Shown here: positions 1 to 10,621 of the stretch, in pieces | Position numbering within the stretch: position 1 is the first letter of the stretch | How the letters are laid out: each line of letters begins with the position of its first letter | Source: Lunularia cruciata | Lineage: Eukaryota > Streptophyta > Marchantiopsida > Lunulariales > Lunulariaceae | DNA: 64,000 nucleotides | Assembly (NCBI GenBank): GCA_948567375.1 | Contig: OX419762.1 | Coordinates: 24,320,608-24,384,607, forward strand | Reading direction: 5' to 3' | The notes under the pieces: model-generated | Seen by the model: only the letters and a program-made list of their open reading frames with translations | The model's database searches: none | Told to the model about the DNA's origin: nothing | Program-made: the position numbers and the translations under genes

Positions 1-14
1 TTCATTGTTCATTG
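1..14 (+). repeat. End of a LINE 3' tail
   Basis: The window opens with TTCATTGTTCATTG, the short-repeat tail that ends every plus-strand LINE copy here. The LINE body lies upstream of the window. The tail abuts minus-strand LINE sequence directly. Confidence 0.6.
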
Positions 15-469
15 GAGTATCACGGAAAAAGTACAAATCTTTCACATAGTCACAGAGCTTGTTAAGTTCCAGAAATGGAGATGGAGATCTTCTGGTTACC
101 TTCTTCCAAAAATTCTTGGGATTGCTCCTTAGTTCAGTGCTCAAATCAACCCCCTTGAGTCTCAAAAATGCTCACTTTTTGCACTTTACCAACTTTCTAT
201 GCAAAACAAAGGCCTGATTTTGTGCAATCTGATCAAGAGACCTATCCATAGCTTTGATCCTTGCAATTTTGCAATCAGCGTCATACCACCTATTGCAAGG
301 GAGACCAAGTCTCTTCCTGTGAGAACCTCTTGGAAACAAAGAAGTTGATGTAGATTGAAGAAGTTCAACCAACTGATCACTACGTTGTTGAAAATCAGAA
401 CTACACTTCATAGAACTCAATTTCCCTTGGATAGCTTGTTGGTACAAATCTCTCTTGTGAAACTCTTGA
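15..469 (-). pseudogene. LINE endonuclease-RT linker, copy A
   Basis: The reading frame contains KRDLYQQAIQGKLSS, a stretch matching the N-terminal linker of other copies, then the basic segment RKLVKCKK. It corresponds to the part of ORF2 between the endonuclease and RT fingers. It stops before any RT catalytic motif. Confidence 0.65.
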
Positions 470-1342
470 CAAATTTTTCCTCTAAAGGCATGGTCAATAG
501 GTAATGTGGTTCTATTGAGGCAGGAAGAAGGATGGTTTAAGATAGAGGTGCATGGTTAGATTCTGGTTGAGGATCTAAAATAGCAAAATCTGAGACAAGG
601 TAGACATCATTAGCTGAAGTGAGAATATAATCTATGGTGCTTGATCCACCTGAGGCAAAGCATGTGCTTTTACAAGTTTTTTGAAATTGAGAAAGGCCAT
701 TCAAGATCTTCAAGCTACAATTGGTACCAAAGCTAAAATGTGCTCACTCATGGGGTTGGACATAAGATCTTTGGAAGAGCAAGACCAAGCACTAGAATGG
801 TCTATCAAGCTGTGAAAAGGATCATTATCAAGGTCACTCAACTAAGGGCTCTAAGAGGGTTGGATCCTAGCATTGAAATCACCAAGAACAAGTACTACAC
901 CTTTACTTTGAAACTCCAACACATCCTTTGTGAAGGAGTGGAAAGGCTGCATGGTGTTGAGAGCTCCACTTGAATAGATTGGTGATGTCTACGGAGCAAA
1001 GTAGCAAACAGCAAGGAACCAAGGTGTGGCAACTCCTCCAATCCTCAGCCATTGGTATTGTGCACTTGAATCTTGACATATCAAAGAGACTGATTTTTCA
1101 AAGCCAAATTTGATGTAAGTAGCAATACCTCCAAAGCACCTTCTTCTATGTTGCCTCCGCTTGTTCTTGGTTGAACCAACAAGAGTGAAACCTTCAATAT
1201 CTTGAATGGTATTTCATTCATGTTCCCATGTCTCCACAAGATTGATCAAATCAGCATCATCCCACAAAAGCTTAGCGCTAGAGTACTTTGTATGTGTGAG
1301 GCCATGAACATTCCAAAACAACACTCTAAGGGTTTGGAATTG
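470..1342 (-). pseudogene. LINE APE-type endonuclease domain, copy A
   Basis: Directly after the ORF1 stop, in the same frame, the sequence encodes LRVLFWNVHGL, the N-terminal Asn motif of apurinic-like endonucleases. Further on are VETW-type (catalytic Glu), GDFNA-type and SDHAPL-type blocks, read by comparison with copies E and K. In LINEs this domain nicks the target DNA to prime reverse transcription. Several stops and indels interrupt it. No in-frame ATG lies between the UAG and the first catalytic block. Confidence 0.7.
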
Positions 1343-2182
1343 CTATGCAGTAGTTGATAATTTCTTTTGAGTTATCACAACTCTATTATCTCTCAAGAAT
1401 GCAACAAAACCTGCTTGTTGAGCCTCCTTCACTTTTGTTGATTCTCCCTTCTTTGCATGCCATTGGAGAGATGTGAGATCCGTGTCCAACCAGATGCACC
1501 GCTCCTTCAGTATAGCCTTGTTTGCAATCATTGAATTCCTCTAAGTTTCTTAGCCAAACCTCACCAAAATGCTTCTTGGTTGTGCACCTTTGTGTCCTAA
1601 TCTGTATGCTTGCACAATTTGAGGATCATGTACTCTCAAAGAATCAGCAATAAACTCACACACTATGGCCTTGATGTCTTCTTTCTCAACCTCTGGCAAA
1701 CCTGAAATCCTCAAGTTCTTCATTCTCACCAATTGGTTCTCCTTCTCAACCTCATGCTCTTGCAAGTAAGAGATTTGAGCCACCTTAGTAGCTTCAGCAT
1801 ATGACTTCATCTTGAACTCTAATGTGTCAACCATCTCCTGCAGCCCTCCATTTTGTGAAGCAATGCTGGTGGCTTGTGCTCCCAAGGAAGCAACCTTCTT
1901 AGTAGCATCCATCATACCCTTCGTGGACTCTAACATCAAATTGCTACTCTTCTTGAGTTCTTGGATATCCACGGTGATTGAATTCAGAGATTCTTTCACA
2001 GTCAAGACATCAACTCTTACGTTTTCCAAATTTGCCATAAGAGTGTTCATGCCTTGAGACATAGGGGCAAAAAAGGTCTTGAGTTCCTTGTGGAAGTCAT
2101 TTGCTTTTCTATACATTTCAGCAAGTTGTTGTTGTTTTGAAGCTATATCAGCAATGTCTTGCACCATCTTGAAAGCTTCCAT
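1343..2182 (-). pseudogene. LINE ORF1 protein (coiled coil + RRM/CTD-like), copy A
   Basis: The 840-nt frame from ATG at 2182 to TAG at 1345-1343 would give 279 residues; two internal stops near 1550 and 1540 break it. Residues 1-110 are rich in heptad-like Leu/Val/Lys/Glu and look like a coiled coil. From about residue 150 comes NLRISGLPE, then EFIADSLRV, then YRLG, then RSILVRF and RIWLDxDLTxLQ. That order matches the RRM and C-terminal domain of vertebrate-type L1 ORF1p (Transposase_22), an RNA-binding trimeric chaperone. No zinc knuckle is present. Copy J has the same 840-nt length, which supports the start chosen. The family assignment is by pattern, not by search. Confidence 0.75.
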
Positions 2183-3091
2183 TCTGGAAACTCCAAAGTG
2201 CTACTATGAGATTGTATTCTCTACTTCACTCAAGCTCTATGAGTTCTTGGAGAACTCATAGAGCTTCCAAATTCCAAACTTGGAATTTGGATTTGCAAAA
2301 TCTTAAAGAAATAACAGATTTCAGATTCCCATGGTCTCTGTTTCACACAGTTCTATCTATATCCCCCAAAAGATCGACAAATTCTTGTTCTAATGGTCCA
2401 AAAAATAACTCATTTAGACTTGTAAACCAAAAGTTATAAACTTTTGAATTTGAACTTTCCTACATGAAAATTTTGAAATCCTACAGATTTCGAAAATTCA
2501 CAACCTTGGCTACAATACTTCAAAATCAACCAGTGAGAACTCAATCAGAAGCTCTTGAGTACCTCTTTCAAATGAACCAAAAATGAACACGTTTCAGCAA
2601 ATAGATATGGAGCTATAGCCTCTAGGGTTTTCTATTGTAAACTTCTAAACCTCATTGAGTCATAGAATTCAAATGCTTATAACTTCAAGCACAAAGCTTC
2701 AAATTCTATGAAAACAATTTTGATCAATAACTCTTGACAAGATGCTTCTAATGAGATCAAGATCACCTCATTTAAAGATGTGAAACCAAAGTTCCAGCTC
2801 TAGAAGTTGCTGATTTAAGCACCACCAACCGCACAAGATCACAGATTGATGAAATTTGAAACTTGCTCCAAAGACCTCCAACTTCAGCAAGCAGGTATTC
2901 AAAAGAAAGCCCTTTCACAGGTGTTTCGAATGAGCCCAAGATTGAAACATTTGGACATGGGACCAAAAAATTACAAGGTGTTGAAATTTGAGCTCAAACC
3001 CTAAAATCTACGAGAGATGGCAGAATTTGAATCTTCATAAACTTTCTGTGTGTATGTGATCTGCAAGTGTGCTTGGTATCAATCAAAGAAA
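2183..3091 (-). promoter_or_regulatory. LINE 5' leader (copy A)
   Basis: This is non-coding sequence upstream of ORF1, rich in A/T. A motif of the form TCA(C)CTCATTT recurs at about 2411 and 2769, 358 bp apart, which is twice 179. That matches the ~180-bp period seen clearly in copies J and K. By analogy with other LINEs the internal promoter should lie here, but no promoter element is identified directly. Confidence 0.5.
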
Positions 3092-4580
3092 ATCCAACAA
3101 CTTTTTTCAACTTTGTAGATTGGTAAAGATGAGCAATGAAACAATGAAACAACAATGAAACAATGAAATATAAAGCCCGGAAGAATTGTGGATTGGTGCT
3201 ATCTCTAGACTCTATGAGAAAGTGGTTGTGAGACTTTCATCTTTGAGCTCTCAAGATGTCCTTAGCACAATGGTTGTGATTCAAGGCTGCTCTCTATCTC
3301 CAACTTTGTTTGGAATCTTCATCAATGATCTAGAGAGACTACTCATGGAAGTTGGAGCTACCGGTGTACGGGTTGGGAGTTGAAGAAGGTGTTGTTCAGA
3401 AATATGAGCCAAGAGATAATCTTGTTCATAATACATCAACATAGGATTTACAAACTGCTGATAGAACACCATCTTGGTTCCGAGTTGCTGCCATAACTGA
3501 AGTAAGAAGTGCTCCTTGATCACCTCTCAAAGTGCAATAGCTTCCAATCTCCAAAGTCGTTCATAAACATTTCACCTTAGGGCCCATGCAATCAGATTTG
3601 TATACCAACCAATAGATAGAGTGGCACAAAAAGCTTGGTAGGGAAGTCTCTCATGCTGCATGGACCTCATCTTAGTGGCATATGTGAGAGCTAAGAACAA
3701 AGCTTTAGCCTCAAGGGGTAAAAAAACCTGTTTTAGCAAGCAGCAATACATAAGGTGCTATTTAGATCTCTTGTGCAGCCAGTGGTTCTCTATGGTGCTC
3801 AGATTTGGGGTCCAAGTACTAAGAAGACATGGTGGCAAAAGGGTGAGAAAGTTCAGAAATTGTTTTTGTGTGATGAACTTGGGGTGAGGACTCAAACTCC
3901 TTATGTATTGTTGCTTGCTGAAACTGGGTTTTTGCCTCTTGAGGCTAAAGCTTTGTTCTTGGCTCTCACATATGCCACTAAGGTGAGGTCCATGAAGCAT
4001 GAGAGACTTCACTACCAAGCTTTTTGTGCTCCTCTATCTATTGGTTGGTATACAGATCTGATTGCATGGGCCACAAGGTGGAATGTTTCTGAGCAACATT
4101 GGAGATTGGAGCCCATTGCATTACAAGAAGTGATCAAGAAGCAGATCTTATTTTGCTTATGGAAGCAACCCGGTACCAAGATGGTGTTCTACCAACAGTT
4201 TGTAAATCCTATGTTGGTGTATTGTGAGCAAGACTATCTCTTGGCTAGTATTTCTACTTCACTTAGAAATGTTATTGCTCAATATAGAACTTGTTCTCAA
4301 GGACTAGAAGTAGAACAAGGACGTTGGCAACAGATAGAGCACTTCAAGTGACTTTGAAAATTGTGTATTATGAGCAAAGTTGAGGATGAGCATCATGTGT
4401 TTGTTGATTGCCCTTGTTACATGCTGATTAGAGTAAGACATCAGATTACTTGTAGTGATTTCTCAACTCAGATGCCCTAGGCTCTTGCCTAGGCTCATAT
4501 TTCATGTGTTTGTATTGTGTTTCCAGCCTTTTGACTCTTTGGGTCTTTCGGGCTTTATATTTCATTGTTTCATTGTCTCA
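3092..4580. mobile_element. Rearranged LINE block B
   Basis: Four joined LINE pieces can be read. 3092-3183 is antisense: a bit of RT, then the tail and the AATATAAAGCCCGG end. 3184-3398 is sense: the RT segment with QGCSLSPTLFGIF, deleted so that GGTTGG joins GAGTTGAAG. 3399-3751 is an inverted 3' segment. 3752-4580 is sense, running to the 3' end with hairpin (4476-4493) and tail. The inverted piece is flanked by near-copies of a 15-mer (AAGGTGTTGTTCAGA and AAGGTGCTATTTAGA), so it may be an insertion with a target duplication. The first part is duplicated 1,920 bp downstream. Confidence 0.75.
4476..4493 (+). repeat. LINE 3'UTR hairpin
   Basis: CCTAGGC-TCTT-GCCTAGG, a perfect 7-bp stem, lies about 85 nt before the LINE tail. 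The same hairpin is kept in at least eight other LINE 3' ends in the window. Confidence 0.7.
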
Positions 4581-5050
4581 TAAGGAGTTTGAGTCCTCAC
4601 TCCAAGTTCATCACACAAAAATATTTTCTGAACTTTCCTTACCTTTTGCCACCATGTCTTCTTAGTATCTGGATCTGAGCACCATAGAGAATCTGAGCAC
4701 CATAGAGAACCACCGGTTGCACAAGAGATCTGAATAGCACCTTCTTCAACTCCCATGTGGTTAGATGAGCAAGTCTAGAGCAATTCATGAGTGAATACAA
4801 AGCTCTAAACCATGCATTGATTCTCATCTTCACACAAGTAGACCAACTATAATCATGAGAAAACTCAAGGCCTAAGTACTTATAAGAAGAAACTTGCTCC
4901 AAACTCTGTCCATCAAAAAAGAAAAGTGTGACACCCTTAGAACCTACCACAATCACCTTGGACTTGTCAAGTCACCCCCATCTTTGTTTCATTGCAAAAT
5001 AAGAGAAGAGAATCCAGCAACTTCTATAAACTCTGTAGATTGGTAAAGAT
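4581..5050 (-). mobile_element. LINE fragment C (RT C-terminal region)
   Basis: The minus strand encodes IVVGSKGVT, then SSYKYLGLEFSHDYSWSTC, then TTWELKKVLFRSLVQPVV. This is the region just after the RT YADD motif in this family. There is a small internal duplication around GAGCACCATAGAGAA at 4675-4710. The fragment lies tail to tail with block B. Confidence 0.75.
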
Positions 5051-5780
5051 GAGCAATGAAACCATGAAACAACAATGAAACAATGAGATATAAAGCCCGG
5101 AAGACCTGTGGATTGCGGCTATCTCTAGACTCTATGAGAAAGTGATTATGAGACTTTCATCTTTGAGCTCTCAAGATGTCCTTAGCACAATGGGTGTGAT
5201 TCAAGGCTGCTCTCTATCTCCAACTTTGTTTGGAATCTTCATTGATGATCTAGAGAGACTACTCATGGAAGCTGGGGCTACCGATGTACAGGTTGGGAGT
5301 TGAAGAAGGTGTTGTTTAGATCTCTTGTGCAGCCAGTGGTTCTTTAGGTTCTTCAGATTTGGGATCCAAGTACTAAGGAGACATGGTGGCAAAAGGGTGA
5401 GAAAGTTCAGAAATTGTTTTTGTGTGATGAACTTGGGGTGAGGACTCAAACTCCTTATGTATTGCTGCTTGCTGAAACTAGGTTTTTGCCTCTTGAGGCT
5501 AAAGCTTTGTTCTTGGCTCTCAAATATGCCACTAAGGTGAGGTCCATGAAGCATGAGAGACTTCACTACCAAGATTTTTGTGCTCCTCTATCTATTGGTT
5601 GGTATACAGATCTGATTGCATGGGCCACAAGGTGGAATGTTTCTGAGCAACATTGGAGATTGGAGCCCATTGCATTACAAGAAGTGATCAAGAAGCAGAT
5701 CTAACTTTGCTCATGGTAGCAACACGGTACCAAGATGGTGTTCTACCAACAGTTTGTGAATCCTATGTTGGTGTATTGAA
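5051..5780. mobile_element. Second copy of the rearranged LINE block
   Basis: 5051-5108 (antisense tail) and 5109-5318 (sense RT with the same GGTTGGGAGTTGAAG deletion joint) repeat 3131-3398 at an exact offset of 1,920 bp. Unlike the first copy, it has no inverted insert and continues straight into the sense 3' region (FLCDELGVRTQTPYVLLLAE) up to about 5780, where an antisense LINE tail cuts in. Confidence 0.75.
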
Positions 5781-6137
5781 CAATGACCAATGAACAATGA
5801 AATATAAAGCTCGGAAGACCCAAAGAGTCAAAAGGCTGGAAATACAATACAAAACACACGAAATGTGAGCCTAGGCCAAACTCTAGGGCATCTGACCAAT
5901 TTGTAACAAATTGGTCCGATGTAAACTAATCTCCATCATATATTCACTAATGCTAAAGCTTCAACCTGTAAGAGAGTTGAGAAATCACTACAAGTAATCT
6001 GATGTCTAACTTTGATCTGCATGTAACAAGGGCAATCAACAAACATATGGTGCTCATCCTCAACTTTGCTCATAGTACCCAATTTGCAAAGTTGTATGGA
6101 GTGCTCCATCTGCTGCAAAGTTGCATGGAGTGCTCTA
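5781..6137 (-). mobile_element. LINE fragment D, 5'-truncated 3' end
   Basis: On the minus strand this reads from the ORF2 C-terminal CCHC region (LCKLGTMSKVEDEHHMFVDC) through the 3'UTR hairpin (5870-5888) to a CATTGTT-type tail at 5781. A ~30-bp stretch (AAAGTTG...GTGCTC) is duplicated at its 5' end, 6085-6137. Confidence 0.75.
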
Positions 6138-6209
6138 TGAAGAACTTGAGGATTTCAGGTTTGCCAAAGACTGAGAAAGAAGACACCAAGGCCATAATGT
6201 GTGAGTTTA
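6138..6209 (+). mobile_element. LINE copy E, first piece (ORF1)
   Basis: The 72 bp encode NLRISGLPKTEKEDTKAIMC, the RRM-like part of ORF1, and end at the 5-bp target site GTTTA. The LINE resumes at 11879 after the Ty3 insertion. Confidence 0.8.
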
Positions 6210-6942
6210 TGTAATACCAAGAGCTAGCCATATGATCTAGATGTGAAATTTGGTTTGGTAACATCTAGAATGATGTTATACATGATGGTCAAAATAGATC
6301 AGATAGAAGTATCACCAAAAGAGTACTTCTATTAATAGGGCAGAAACCAAAATAGACTTGAGAACCTTAGAACCAATAGTTAGATATATGATTTAAAGGT
6401 GAGAATTGGTTTGGTAACATCTGGAAGGATGTTACACATGATGGACTAAACAGATCAGAAAGAGGTATCACCAAAAGGGACTTCTACTAATAGAGTAGGA
6501 ACCGAAATATGCCTGAAATCTTTGAAGGCAATTTCGGAGGCCTAAACGGATGAATTAGGCCTTGAAAATGTGCAAATTTCCCCCACAACAAAGGGAAGGC
6601 TGGCCTTCCCTCCCCCTGCTTTGTCTTGTCGAGAGCTTTCCAATGGTACCTTACGTGATTCTGAGATTCCTATAGGAAGATTCCCTAAAAGATTCCCTCT
6701 GGTCAAAGCTTGTTTGGCCAACCAAATAGGACCTAGACCAGACATGTCACCCATCCAAGTAAGTAATCAAAGGGTGGAGCTTGTTGACATGTCATCTATC
6801 TGTGTCCCTAATCCTATGGTGGAGCTTCCTTGGCGGAGATCCTCTTTGTCTATATAATAAAGAGAAGGTGCTCCCTTGGGGCATCGATGGTTTGAGTGTG
6901 CAATCTATGTTTTCTCTCTTCTCTTGTCCTTGGAGTATTACA
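6210..6942 (+). repeat. 5' LTR of element 1 (733 bp)
   Basis: The LTR begins TGTAATACC and ends GGAGTATTACA, an inverted terminal pair, directly before the primer site. The last ~70 bp recur at 11809-11878. It contains two diverged internal copies of a ~160-bp stretch (compare 6228-6350 with 6385-6500: 'ggtttggtaacatct', 'gtatcaccaaaag'). Confidence 0.9.
6851..6860 (+). promoter_or_regulatory. LTR TATA box, element 1
   Basis: TATATAATAA lies about 90 bp before the LTR end, a usual place for the U3 core promoter of a plant LTR. Confidence 0.55.
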
Positions 6943-6943
6943 A

Positions 6944-6955
6944 TGGTATCAGAGC
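6944..6955 (+). other. Primer binding site, tRNA-iMet type
   Basis: TGGTATCAGAGC starts two bases after the LTR. It is the standard plant site complementary to the 3' end of initiator tRNA-Met. Confidence 0.9.
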
Positions 6956-7545
6956 GAGTGTTTTAGTCCAAGAGAGTGGATCACCCCTCTTGGAATAGCA
7001 CGAACTACTAAAACTGAGTAATTTGAGGTGGAGAACATAGAGTAGTTGCTAGACTTAGGAAGGACTTTAGAGAGCGGATGGGATGGATGTGCCGGGAGGC
7101 CAATTTCCTACACCTAGCTTTCCATTCTCAAACCCATTCCACATCAAGGTTATGTATATCCAGCGTGAGTAGATGAGGGTATCGCTAGTTTATCACTTTG
7201 GCACAGAATTCATGGACAGAGTGATGAACTCACCAAACCCGGTGATTCTACTTGTGGTGATATATGACAGAGAGTGGGATTTGACAATCTACATTCTATT
7301 ATGATAAAATGGATATGAATGTCCCAAATCCTCTCCCTTTCAACACTCAAGTAGAAATCCGTTATGTAGTGAGGCCAAAATTGATGTTTAGAGATTTTGT
7401 GGTTAGGAATTTTGGTGAGGAGTATTATCAACGAGTGATAGCTTCTGAAGTCCCAATGGTAGTTCCAATAGTTTGTGCGCCTTCCAGAGTGATTATATTG
7501 ACTCTGTATTGAAGTAGACATTAGCAATTGAGTGTTGCAGGAACC
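6956..7545 (+). other. Leader of element 1
   Basis: About 590 bp lie between primer site and gag. Short frames occur, such as an ATG near 7083 and one at 7309-7512, but I recognise no domain in them. Confidence 0.4.
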
Positions 7546-8633
7546 ATGGATCCGCAATTGCAAGAGTTGGTGCAAGGAATGCAAGGCATGTTGAATGAAT
7601 TTTGAGAGATTAAGATGACCATGGAGATATTACAAAGTCAAGTGCAGATCTTCAAGAATGATCAAGCCATGCAAGAAGAAGAGCCGTCTCAAAACCTAGT
7701 ACCTACGACTAAAGCACTTGGAGAGGCATCCGTGCCTACGAACCCTATCAACGATGAAGCCACATTGCTACTCCGGATGAAGAAGACCTGTAACATCGAA
7801 CCTTACAAGGCGTAGCGTTCGATGGGAGTAGTGGAAAATTGGATCTCGAGAATGAATTGATATTCCGATTGTTCTCAACAGAGATCACAAAGCATGCTAC
7901 AGGCGTGTTTGCATGTGGGTACTTGACCGATAAAGCCCTCACATGGTATGATGCTTGGGAATGATCCATGCTGGCAAAGAGAAGGGAGGTAACATGGACG
8001 ACAATGCAAGAAGGACGGCTGAAGAATTTCCAATTGGTGGATTCTGTGCAGATAGCTCAAACCCAACTATGAGGATTGAGACAGAAGAAAAGTGTACAAG
8101 AGTATGTGGAGGCTTTTCTTGATCTACAAGTTGCAATTACCGACATGAGTCCAGCAGAGGCTCTTGACAATTTCAAACGAGGGTTGAAAGAGTGGATTCG
8201 CCAAGGAGTCATGGTGCAAAATCCTCACACGGTATTTGAAGCCATTGCTTGTGCGCATAGAATAGCAGGAGCATTAGGTGGAGGTGAAGGAGTAGCTCCA
8301 CCTCAACATTATTGGGCAGAAATGCCACACATGGGTGGAGCAGTACCGATGGAATTGGGCAACCTTTGATTCCGGGATCAAGGAGCACGACCGCTTCAAG
8401 GGGAGCGGGGACGAGTAGAAGAACAAAGAGATGGAGTCCCACAAGGAGAAGGGACTCAAGGAGAACAACGCCATTGTTACAATTGTGGCTGTATTGGGCA
8501 CATATCTACCAACTGTTACACTCGTTTCCCTAGAGGCCCTTGGCCTTCATTCAGGCAATCTTTGAACAACATGGAGAGGCACATTGATGAAGAGGAGGTG
8601 GAAATCACTTTGGAAAACAAAGATTGCCAGTAA
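7546..8633 (+). pseudogene. gag of element 1
   Basis: From ATG 7546 (MDPQLQELVQGMQG) the frame is coiled-coil-like. After a frameshift near 7810 it reads FDGSSGKLDLENELIFRLF, then ALTWYDAW, then QEYVEAFLDLQVAITDMS and FKRGLKEWIRQGV, the Retrotrans_gag pattern. A CX2CX4HX4C knuckle, CYNCGCIGHISTNC, lies at about 8475-8516. Gag packages the element's RNA into virus-like particles in the cytoplasm. Stops near 7898, 7963 and 8070 and at least two frameshifts break it. Confidence 0.8.
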
Positions 8634-8699
8634 ATGTACCTTGCGGCCTTATTGGCTCAATAAGGAAGCAAAGAAGCAAGGGAAGGAAGAAGAATAATG

Positions 8700-9101
8700 C
8701 ACGATGATCTCAAAAGGCAACCTCACAATTGATTGTCGTGAATGGAATCCTAGAAGGTAAATTTAGTGAGAGTATTAATAGATCCAGGAGCAATAGAGAA
8801 TTTCTTGTCTTGCTCTATTGCAATAAGATTGGGAATGGATCTAGAGAGAGATGGAAGTGAAGAAGTAGAGTTACCAAATGGGCAAACAGAGAGGATTGAA
8901 TCATTACCTAGACGGGTAACCCTCTCTGTAGGAGAATATCATGAAGCAATTGAGTGGCGAGTGATACAATTAGCTTGTTATGATGCAATTTTAGGCATGC
9001 CATGGATGGAGCAATATAACCCTATGGTGGATTGGAGGAAGAAAGTAGTGAGAACACATCAATGGTCAATCATTGGAGTTAAAGAAAAATCACACACGTA
9101 G
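8700..9101 (+). pseudogene. Aspartic protease of element 1
   Basis: VLIDPGAIENFLS carries the catalytic Asp in the form DPGA; Ty3 elements usually have D(S/T)GA, so the middle residue is altered. AILGMPWMEQYNPMVDW downstream is the second conserved block. The ORF opens at 8766 and ends at 9101. The segment joining it to RT is short. Confidence 0.75.
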
Positions 9102-9158
9102 AAACTGCCTCTATATGTTGTAGGAACGACAACTGTCTGCAAGACCAATAGATGCTTT

Positions 9159-10125
9159 ATGGGTCTAATAAGAGAAGTCCAGAGTGCACAACTCGATGGA
9201 AAAATTCCTAAGAAATTGAAGGATGTGGTGGATGAGTTTCAAGATGTCTTTCCTGTTGATCTACCCTCAGGATTACCACCAAAAAGGCGAGTAGATCACA
9301 AAATTGAGACACTTCCGAGGAAGATGCCTCCTTGTAAGGCCCCATATCATCTATCACCTCATGAGTTAGAGGAGTGTAAGACTCAAATTGAGGAGATGTT
9401 GCAGAAAGGGTTCATCCAACCTAGCGTATCACCATATGGGGCCCCTGTCTTGTTTGTGAAGAAGAAGGATGGTACAATGCGCATGTGCAGTGACTATCGG
9501 GGTCTCAATCAGCAAACAGTGAAGAACAAATACCCCTTACCTTGCATGGATGACCTATTTGATCCAACTCCATGGAGCGAGATACTTCACCAAACTGGAC
9601 TTGCAAAGCGGTTACAATCAAATCCAAATTGCAGAAGAGGATGTGCACAAAACTGCCTTTTGAACCAGGTATGGCCACTTTGAGTATCTTGTGATGCCTT
9701 TTGGCCTTACCAATGCACCTGCCACTTTCATGAGTCTAATAAGTGACATATTTCATCCATACTTGGATAAGTCTATTATTGTCTTCTTGGATGATATCTT
9801 AGTATACAGTAGCACGATGACAAAACATAAACAACATCTACAAGAGGTCCTCCAGATTCTAAGATAGAATCAGTTGTACGCCAAATCTCAAAGTGTGAGT
9901 TTGGCAAGTCTAAAGTAGACTACTTGGGGCATAGGGTAAGTGCAGAGGGCATTCAAGTATTGATAGATAAAATAGAGGTCATTCAAAAATGGAGTGCCCC
10001 AAAAGATCAGACTCAACTTAAGAGCTTCTTGGGGTTGACGGGATTCTATCGTAGATTTGTCAAGGACTTTTCCAAGGTTGCACAACCTTTAACGGCACTA
10101 CTTAGCAAGGGAAGAAGTGGACATG
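9159..10125 (+). pseudogene. Reverse transcriptase of element 1
   Basis: The sequence gives [15 protein letters not shown], then [22 protein letters not shown], then [19 protein letters not shown] frameshift at about 9560 follows, then [17 protein letters not shown]-type sequence, [12 protein letters not shown] and the catalytic FLDDILVYS at 9784-9810. The connection segment continues as SFLGLTGFYRRFVKDFS near 10030. At least three frameshifts (about 9560, 9660, 9870) and a TAG near 9865 inactivate it. Confidence 0.85.
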
Positions 10126-10621
10126 GGGAACTGCACAAGAGTTGGCCTTTCAAGAACTGAAGGCCACCTTGCTACATGCACCAATCTTGAAGTGGTATGT
10201 CCCAAAACGTCCAATCAAGTTGGCTACAGATGCATCATGCGTAGCAATAGGAGCAGTCCTACAACAAGAGTGGCATGACGGATGGCATCCAATTGCATAC
10301 TTCTCTCGAAAGTTGTTACCAGTAGAGCGCAACTACCACACCACAGAACGAGAAGAGATGGCGATCATTCTAGCAACCAAGCATTGGAAGCACTACTTGG
10401 GCGAGAAGGCATTTGTAATAGAGACAGACCACAAACCTCTAGTCTACCTCGAGACTCAGAAGGATCTATCTCGTTGCCAAATTTGGTGGGCAAAGTGGCA
10501 ACAACGCTTCAACATGACAATCACCTACGTGGAAAGTAAGAAGCAACTTGCAGATGCATTCACCCGCATGCCAATGGCCAACAACTTGGTGGTAGAGGTT
10601 AAGATTAACCCTGAATTCTAG
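10126..10621 (+). pseudogene. RNase H of element 1
   Basis: The frame 10142-10621 is open for 159 codons: LATDASCVAIGAVLQQ (first catalytic Asp), then YHTTEREEMAIILATKHW (Glu), then VIETDHKPLVYL (Asp) and QLADAFTRMP (last Asp). All four acidic positions are present, so this is the best-preserved domain of the element. The domain removes the RNA template during reverse transcription. Confidence 0.85.

Larger units (their letters stand above)
15..3091 (-). mobile_element. LINE copy A, 5' two-thirds
   Basis: Reading right to left, this copy holds a ~0.9-kb 5' leader, ORF1, the endonuclease domain and the start of the endonuclease-RT linker, then stops at base 15 against a tail from another LINE. 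The RT domain and 3'UTR are missing. It aligns along its length with copies E (6138-22322), J (32096-36334) and K (36335-40262). Its ORF1 reads GHKG where J, K and M read GQQG, so it belongs with E and G in one of two subfamilies. The right edge near 3091 is approximate, because the next bases (3092-3125) match antisense RT sequence of the same family. Confidence 0.85.
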
